NCBI GenBank assembly: GCA_016213865.1
Contig: JACQZL010000200.1
Coordinates: 1 to 8,993 of the forward strand
Reading direction: 5' to 3'
Length of the DNA: 8,993 nt
From: Candidatus Rifleibacteriota bacterium
Lineage (GTDB): Bacteria > UBP17 > UBA6191 > JACPRK01
The notes under the pieces: model-generated
Seen by the model: the letters and a program-made list of their open reading frames with translations, nothing else
Told to the model about the DNA's origin: nothing
Database searches by the model: none
Made by a program: the position numbers and the translations under genes
Part shown: in pieces, positions 5,044 through 8,993 of the stretch
Layout of the letters: each line of letters opens with the position of its first letter
Position numbering within the stretch: position 1 is the first letter of the stretch

Positions 5044-6917
5044 TTGCCCTCCACGAAGAAGAGCAACTCCTGCAACTCGCGCCTGGCCGTCGCCAGCGAA
5101 CCGGCATCGGCCGTGACGATGGCGTCGTCCATCGACTCGAGCAGGTCGATCATTTCTTCCCGATCCTCTTCGTGGATCTTGGGCAGCAATCCCCGGGCGC
5201 GTTCGATGAGCGCACGGGCCTCGGTCACGGAAACGCTCCAGGCGTCTGCCGGCGCCTTGGCTCCACTACCGGCGGCGGGGACCGACTCTCTTTCCGCCTC
5301 CGGTTTCTCGGCCTCGCGGCCCTGGGCGTCCTCGCCCTCCTCGAACGCCTCGGCCTGAGCGAAGGCATCGCCTTCCGTCCGGGTCGAATACAGGCTTTCC
5401 AGCTCCCGGCGGGCCTTCGCCACCTCTTCGGGGCTCCGCGCCGCCAGGGCATTGTCGATCAGGATCTCCTTGGACAGGCCTGTCTCTTTCTCGATGGCCG
5501 TGACGCGCAGGATGCCGTCCAGGTCGAGAGCCATCCTGCAGAGGACCTCGTTGGCGTCCTTCTTCGGGGTGAGACCGCTGATGCGGAAATGCCCGACCGG
5601 TACGTTCTTGAGCGCATCGCCGTCCTCCCCCTGGAAGATCTCCACGTCGACCTCGCGCTGGAACGGTGCCGCGGTACTGTAGCGCTCGGTACGCGTCACG
5701 GGCAGCGGCGTGTTGCGGTGGATGACGGGGTGATAGCAGTGGTGGTAGGGCATCCCCCCCAGCATCCCCAGATACGAAGGGCCGAACGAGTAGGGAGACA
5801 CGTCGACCAGCACACGCTCGATGGCGTGCCCTCCCAGCCTGGAAGCGAGCACTCCGGCACCCAGAGCGACGCACAGGTCGGGATGGACCTCCTGGCGCGG
5901 AGTCATGGCACAACGCTCCTCGAGCAGCCGCGAGACCATCGGCGTGCGGGTGGACCCGCCCACGAGGAAGATGGCATCCAGGTCGGACGGCCTCTTGGCG
6001 GCATCGGCCAGGGCCTTCGAGACACTCTCGAGCGTCGACTCGACCAGGGGGCGGATCATGGCCTCGTACTCGTCAGCGGAGAGCTCGTAGTCGAGGTTGA
6101 GCGGCTTGCCCTCGAGGACCGCCAGTGCCTCTTCGCGGATGCGGGCGTAGGGTTCGGCGCTGAGGGTCTTCTTGGCCTCTTCCGCGGCCCACCAGAGCCG
6201 GGCCAGTCCCTGGCGATACTGCGGCTCCTGGAGGTCGACCTGGTGGGCCTCCCGGAACACCTGCAGCAGGCGGTTGACGATGAGCTGGTCGAAGTCGTCG
6301 CCGCCCAGGTGGTTGTTGCCGTGGCTGGCCAGCACTTCGGTGACGTCGGCCTCCATCGTGACGATCGAAACGTCGAAGGTCCCGCCTCCCAGGTCGTAGA
6401 CCATCACGGTGCGGCGCGACGGGCCCTCCGTTCCGTACGCCAGGCTAGCCGCCGTCGGCTCGTTGAGGATCCGGACGACCTCCAGGCCGGCCAGCTCTCC
6501 CGCCTCGCGCGTCGCATTGCGCTGAGCATCGGAGAAGTAGGCCGGAACCGTGATCACGGCCCGCTCGACGGCCACGCCGAGCTGGCGGCCGGCCATCGAG
6601 GCCAGCTCCTTGAGGATCACCGCCGAGATCTCTTGCGGGAGGAAGGTGCGCTCCCCGAGGGAGACTCTCTCGCTCGAGCCCATCTTGCGCTTGATGCTCT
6701 TGACCGTCCGCTCGGGGTAGAGCATCCACTGGTTGCGGGCCGCCTGGCCTACCAGGAGCTCGCCCGAAGGCGACAGACCCACGACCGACGGCAGGATCTG
6801 TTTTCCGGAGGGGCCGAGCACGAGGACCTGTTCGCCGGCCATCGCGGCGATCTCCGAGTTGGTGGTGCCGAGATCGATTCCGACCACGAGTTGCGTTGCG
6901 AGTCCCGAATTCGTCAC
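5040..6917 (-). CDS. Hsp70-family chaperone (DnaK paralogue)
   Basis: This 625-residue cytoplasmic ATP-driven chaperone keeps all nucleotide-binding signatures: IDLGTTNSEIA (14-24), the SIKRKMG lysine K76, NEPTAASLAYG (152-162), YDLGGGTFDVS (174-184) with T180, and FLVGGSTRTPMV (317-328). An interdomain linker follows (VLVDVSPYSFG, 369-379, compared with VLLLDVTPLSLG in DnaK). The beta substrate-binding domain (about 380-490) is divergent, including the insertion-like stretch SYLGMLGGMPYHHCYHP. Residues about 511-560 are an acidic, low-complexity linker, and 561-625 form a short helical lid. The C-terminus is FFVEGK, without the usual EEV-type tail. The GTG start has AAGGAG eight bases upstream and overlaps the GrpE-like stop by four bases. 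Encoded between the GrpE-like and zinc-ribbon genes, it is likely an accessory, specialised Hsp70 rather than the housekeeping DnaK. Confidence 0.95.
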   Translation of the reverse strand: MTNSGLATQLVVGIDLGTTNSEIAAMAGEQVLVLGPSGKQILPSVVGLSPSGELLVGQAARNQWMLYPERTVKSIKRKMGSSERVSLGERTFLPQEISAVILKELASMAGRQLGVAVERAVITVPAYFSDAQRNATREAGELAGLEVVRILNEPTAASLAYGTEGPSRRTVMVYDLGGGTFDVSIVTMEADVTEVLASHGNNHLGGDDFDQLIVNRLLQVFREAHQVDLQEPQYRQGLARLWWAAEEAKKTLSAEPYARIREEALAVLEGKPLNLDYELSADEYEAMIRPLVESTLESVSKALADAAKRPSDLDAIFLVGGSTRTPMVSRLLEERCAMTPRQEVHPDLCVALGAGVLASRLGGHAIERVLVDVSPYSFGPSYLGMLGGMPYHHCYHPVIHRNTPLPVTRTERYSTAAPFQREVDVEIFQGEDGDALKNVPVGHFRISGLTPKKDANEVLCRMALDLDGILRVTAIEKETGLSKEILIDNALAARSPEEVAKARRELESLYSTRTEGDAFAQAEAFEEGEDAQGREAEKPEAERESVPAAGSGAKAPADAWSVSVTEARALIERARGLLPKIHEEDREEMIDLLESMDDAIVTADAGSLATARRELQELLFFVEGK

Positions 6918-7801
6918 GGAGCGTCTCCTTGTAGTGGACTGTCAGCTGGCGGGCAGCCGGGGGGAGCGGACGCCCGCCTGCCGACGCGGACCTGGGCGGG
7001 CCGCAGCAGCGCCTCCCCGGCGACATAACCCTCACGATAAACGGCCCGGACGACCCCATCCAGGGCCGGTTCCTCGACGGTCTCGACGTCGACGGCGGTC
7101 ATCGTCTGCGGATCGAACGGCCGGCCCAGGCACTGGATCGGATGGACGCCCTGTCTTCGCAGGGCTTCCTCGAGACGCTCCAGGCCCAGGCGGCATCCCT
7201 CTTCCAGGGCCGCGGCGGCTTCCAGGGCCGCACGCGAGGCCTGCTCGGTCCGGCCGCCGGCGAAGAGCGTGTCCAGCCACCGGGAGGAGCTTCCGAGCCG
7301 CCGCTGGGCTCCCTCGAGCTGGGCCCGGGCCGTCTGCACCGAGCGCAGCAACCGTTCTCTCACGTCGAGGAGCGCCTCGAGCGAGTCCCGGCGGGCGCGG
7401 TCCTCGGCCTGCTGGCGCCGCTCCCGCTGAGACTCGCGGAGCAGGCCGGCCAGGCCCCGCACCTCTTCGCAGAGCTGGCGCTGCCCTCCGGCCAGCGCGT
7501 CGAGTCCGGGGGCTGCCGCGGCCAGAGGGCTCAACGTCGTAGTTAGTTCCTTGAACGCCCTGCCCTGGAGCTTGACCTCGCCCGTCAGGGCGGTCAAGGA
7601 CGACCAGACGGCGTAGAGGTCGTCGCCGCCGGCCGCGACGGGAGCGGTGGCCTCGCTGGCGATCGCGTCCTCCAGGCCGGGCGGCAACCGGTCCGACTCC
7701 AGCGCCTCGTCCACCAGACGGTGCAGGAGCCGCGCCAGGTCCTCTCGGTCCTCCGGCGGTGCCTCGACCTCCGGCGGGCTCTCGGCAAGCTCGTCGCTCA
7801 C
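6914..7801 (-). CDS. GrpE-like nucleotide-exchange factor
   Basis: This 295-residue protein ends in a recognisable GrpE head: GVHPIQCLGRPFDPQTMTAV (218-237), then GVVRAVYREGYVAGEALLRP (249-268) and AQVRVGR. It matches the GrpE pattern of G-x-P-I-x-x-x-G-x-P-FDP followed by a G-Y-x-x-LRPA-V-V signature. GrpE dimers open the Hsp70 nucleotide cleft to release ADP. The preceding region is unusually long: residues 1-60 are acidic and proline-rich, and about 65-215 are strongly helical (for example LLRESQRERRQQAEDRARRD), much longer than the coil of ordinary GrpE (about 200 residues in total). Residues 276-295 form an extra proline-rich tail. The GTG start overlaps the J-protein stop by four bases, with GGAGAAG about six bases upstream. 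Its partner is surely the adjacent Hsp70. Confidence 0.88.
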   Translation of the reverse strand: MSDELAESPPEVEAPPEDREDLARLLHRLVDEALESDRLPPGLEDAIASEATAPVAAGGDDLYAVWSSLTALTGEVKLQGRAFKELTTTLSPLAAAAPGLDALAGGQRQLCEEVRGLAGLLRESQRERRQQAEDRARRDSLEALLDVRERLLRSVQTARAQLEGAQRRLGSSSRWLDTLFAGGRTEQASRAALEAAAALEEGCRLGLERLEEALRRQGVHPIQCLGRPFDPQTMTAVDVETVEEPALDGVVRAVYREGYVAGEALLRPAQVRVGRRASAPPGCPPADSPLQGDAP

Positions 7802-8115
7802 GGCTTCTCCAGGGCTTCACGCCAGTAACGGGCCGAAACGAACCTGCGCCGGGGCGGATCTGCGCCGAGCAACTCCGTCAGCGGCTTCTGGAGGTCGATC
7901 GACTCCAGCAGTGCCCGGATCCGGCGTCTGGGGTCGCGCAGGACATCGTAGGCATCCCGCACCCGCTCGAACCGCTCGGGGTCCCGGTCGGGGGGCGATT
8001 CCTTCACGCGTGCCAGGTAGGCCTGGCGGACCTCTTCGGGCGAGCTTTCCCTGGCGACCCCGAGGGTTTCCCACGGATCGTCGCCGGCAGGGGGAGTCGT
8101 CGGCTCGGGGGCCAT
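7798..8115 (-). CDS. Short J-domain protein with degenerate HPD motif
   Basis: This 105-residue protein has a J-domain pattern at about 13-64: DPWETLGVARESSPEEVRQA (helices I-II), then PPDRDPERF, then RVRDAYDVLRDP (helix III and its end). J domains stimulate Hsp70 ATPase through an HPD loop. Here the corresponding residues 41-43 read PPD, preceded by S40, so the histidine is missing. There is no Gly/Phe region, zinc finger or C-terminal client-binding domain; only about 40 basic residues follow. ATG abuts the upstream stop (TAGATG) with AGGAGG eight bases ahead, and the gene overlaps the GrpE-like start by four bases. The context argues that it works with the downstream Hsp70. Either PPD is tolerated by this paired Hsp70, or the protein is a non-stimulating J-like partner. 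Confidence 0.85.
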   Translation of the reverse strand: MAPEPTTPPAGDDPWETLGVARESSPEEVRQAYLARVKESPPDRDPERFERVRDAYDVLRDPRRRIRALLESIDLQKPLTELLGADPPRRRFVSARYWREALEKP

Positions 8116-8993
8116 CTAGGGCTTCCTCCTGCGGCGCGAATGGGAGACGTCTCCGAGCACCGCCGACAGGGCCGCGATGGCCTGGACGGCCCCGGAGGCG
8201 CCAAGGTCCTCCAGCGCCCTGCCAAAGCGTTCGCCGAGCTCTGGATCGAGACTGGGCAACTGGGTGAAGACGTCCATATCCGTCAGACGGTCGCCGTGTT
8301 TCTCGATCACCTCCACGATCACCTTGGCGAACTCCGGCGGAAGACCGTCCTGGATCAAGGCCTCGATCATGAGCTCGCCAACGGCTGCCTCGAGGGCGCT
8401 CCGCGCCGGGGGGTGCCCGGCCGGCACCGCGTGACCGGTTGCTTTTTCGGACGGCGGAATCGATGGGGGTTCGGAGGTCGAACGAGCCCGGGGCTCGCCC
8501 TCGACGTGGAACAGTCGGCCCTGCGAAGCGGTCACGAGGGGATCGCGCCGGCCACGGCCTGTCCGGCGGAGCGAAACGCGACGAGAAGGATGGCAGGTGG
8601 CCAGACCCTCGCGTGCCAGGACCGATTCCAGTTCGGCCGCGGACAGTTCCCGGGCGCTCCAGTCGACCTCTGGCTCCGTACTGAAGAAGAAGCTGACGGC
8701 CGCGCGACGCCCGGCGGCCAGCACGTCGAGCGCTCTCTGGACGACCTCGGCGGCATGAGCCCTTCGGGCGAGGGTCAGCGCCGCGCGTAGACAGGTGGCC
8801 CTGCGCGCGCCCTGGCCCCGGAGGTGGAGCAAGGAGTGCGCCCTGAGGAGCAGAGCGCGGGCAGCCTCGGGGCCCCGGCGCGCCACCCCGGAAACGGTGG
8901 TCGCATAGGCCAGCGGGAGGTAGTCGAGAACCAGGGCCGTCTCGCCCAGAGGCTCGAGCAGACTGAAGTCCAGGGCAGCGCCGTGGAGCTCAC
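8116..8993 (-). CDS. Unrecognised protein heading the Hsp70 operon (5' end outside window)
   Basis: The minus-strand frame is open to the window edge; 291 residues are visible and the start is missing. A GTG at 8886 could be mistaken for the start, but the residues before it (ending LVLDYLPLAYATTVSG) read as normal coding sequence in the same frame. Visible residues 1-100 are alpha-helical and Ala/Leu/Arg-rich (for example ALTLARRAHAAEVVQRALDV), possibly a helical-repeat end. A basic stretch and a low-complexity Ser/Pro linker (about 165-190) follow. A compact helical C-terminal domain includes ELMIEALIQDGLPPEFAKVI and DVFTQLPSLDPELGERF. The protein ends in SRRRRKP. I do not recognise the family. 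It directly precedes the J-domain gene with no gap, so it is probably a dedicated partner of this Hsp70 system. Confidence 0.75.
   Translation of the reverse strand, partial: ELHGAALDFSLLEPLGETALVLDYLPLAYATTVSGVARRGPEAARALLLRAHSLLHLRGQGARRATCLRAALTLARRAHAAEVVQRALDVLAAGRRAAVSFFFSTEPEVDWSARELSAAELESVLAREGLATCHPSRRVSLRRTGRGRRDPLVTASQGRLFHVEGEPRARSTSEPPSIPPSEKATGHAVPAGHPPARSALEAAVGELMIEALIQDGLPPEFAKVIVEVIEKHGDRLTDMDVFTQLPSLDPELGERFGRALEDLGASGAVQAIAALSAVLGDVSHSRRRRKP

Noticed and set aside
4232..5107. Minus-strand frame containing RRQDACPT and RCRFYL-like strings
   Set aside because: These strings are translations of the palindromic repeats (GGCATCTTGCC cores), a common source of spurious hypothetical proteins.
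4989..7028. A 679-codon plus-strand open frame opposite the Hsp70 gene
   Set aside because: It is antisense to a gene with complete Hsp70 signatures. Long antisense frames are expected in GC-rich DNA, and the product shows no motif.
7759..8790. A 343-codon plus-strand frame across the J-like gene and the operon leader gene
   Set aside because: It is antisense to two coupled minus-strand genes and spans their junction, which fits a shadow frame.
8775..8993. A separate short minus-strand gene at the right edge
   Set aside because: It overlaps in another frame the open frame that continues the operon leader gene to the edge. Its Ser/Trp/Arg-rich content looks like an out-of-frame reading.

Overview
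This is a GC-rich bacterial window with Shine-Dalgarno-led genes, tightly overlapped operon genes and abundant palindromic intergenic repeats. The repeat cores GCGGCATCTTGCCGC and GCGGCTTCCAGCCGC, together with a divergent type IV pilus/type II secretion protein, an RHS/YD fragment and an accessory Hsp70 operon, suggest a large-genome soil or sediment bacterium. Acidobacteriota (Thermoanaerobaculia-like) is my best guess and Myxococcota-like lineages are possible. This is an inference; no rRNA or taxonomic marker is present.

Layout. Positions 1-1882 are an accessory region: a truncated RHS/YD-repeat fragment followed by a complete IS630-family insertion sequence (745-1879) with 12-bp perfect terminal inverted repeats and a TA target duplication. 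The IS landed inside the TAG stop codon of the RHS fragment and rebuilt it. Positions 1883-2391 hold no recognisable gene but contain an unusual run of four back-to-back hairpins (2240-2327). A minus-strand gene (2392-3246) encodes a PilB/GspE-like protein that keeps the N-terminal domains and C-terminal tail but lacks the whole ATPase core. Positions 3247-3822 are a repeat-rich spacer with an operator-like inverted repeat, a paired palindromic (BIME-like) element and a potential three-way-junction structure. A plus-strand gene (3823-4410) encodes a small exported protein with a 48-residue tandem duplication. A second copy of the paired palindrome, in inverted orientation, lies just after it (4559-4635).

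Positions 4687-8993 are a minus-strand operon, transcribed right to left: an unrecognised helical protein (5' end outside the window), a short J-domain protein whose HPD motif reads PPD, a GrpE-like protein with a long helical N-terminus, a 625-residue Hsp70 paralogue, and a small zinc-ribbon protein. Three successive junctions are 4-nt GTGA start/stop overlaps and the other is a zero-gap TAG-ATG, so translation is probably coupled and expression coordinated.

How the genes fit together. The operon looks like a self-contained accessory Hsp70 machine (ATPase, nucleotide-exchange factor, J protein) with two unusual partners. It is probably not the housekeeping dnaKJ-grpE set, because the J protein lacks the histidine of HPD and the substrate-binding, C-terminal and GrpE regions are divergent. 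The zinc ribbon on a separate polypeptide raises the speculative idea of a J protein split into two parts. The pilus-like gene, the exported repeat protein and the RHS/IS region have no evident functional link to the chaperone operon.
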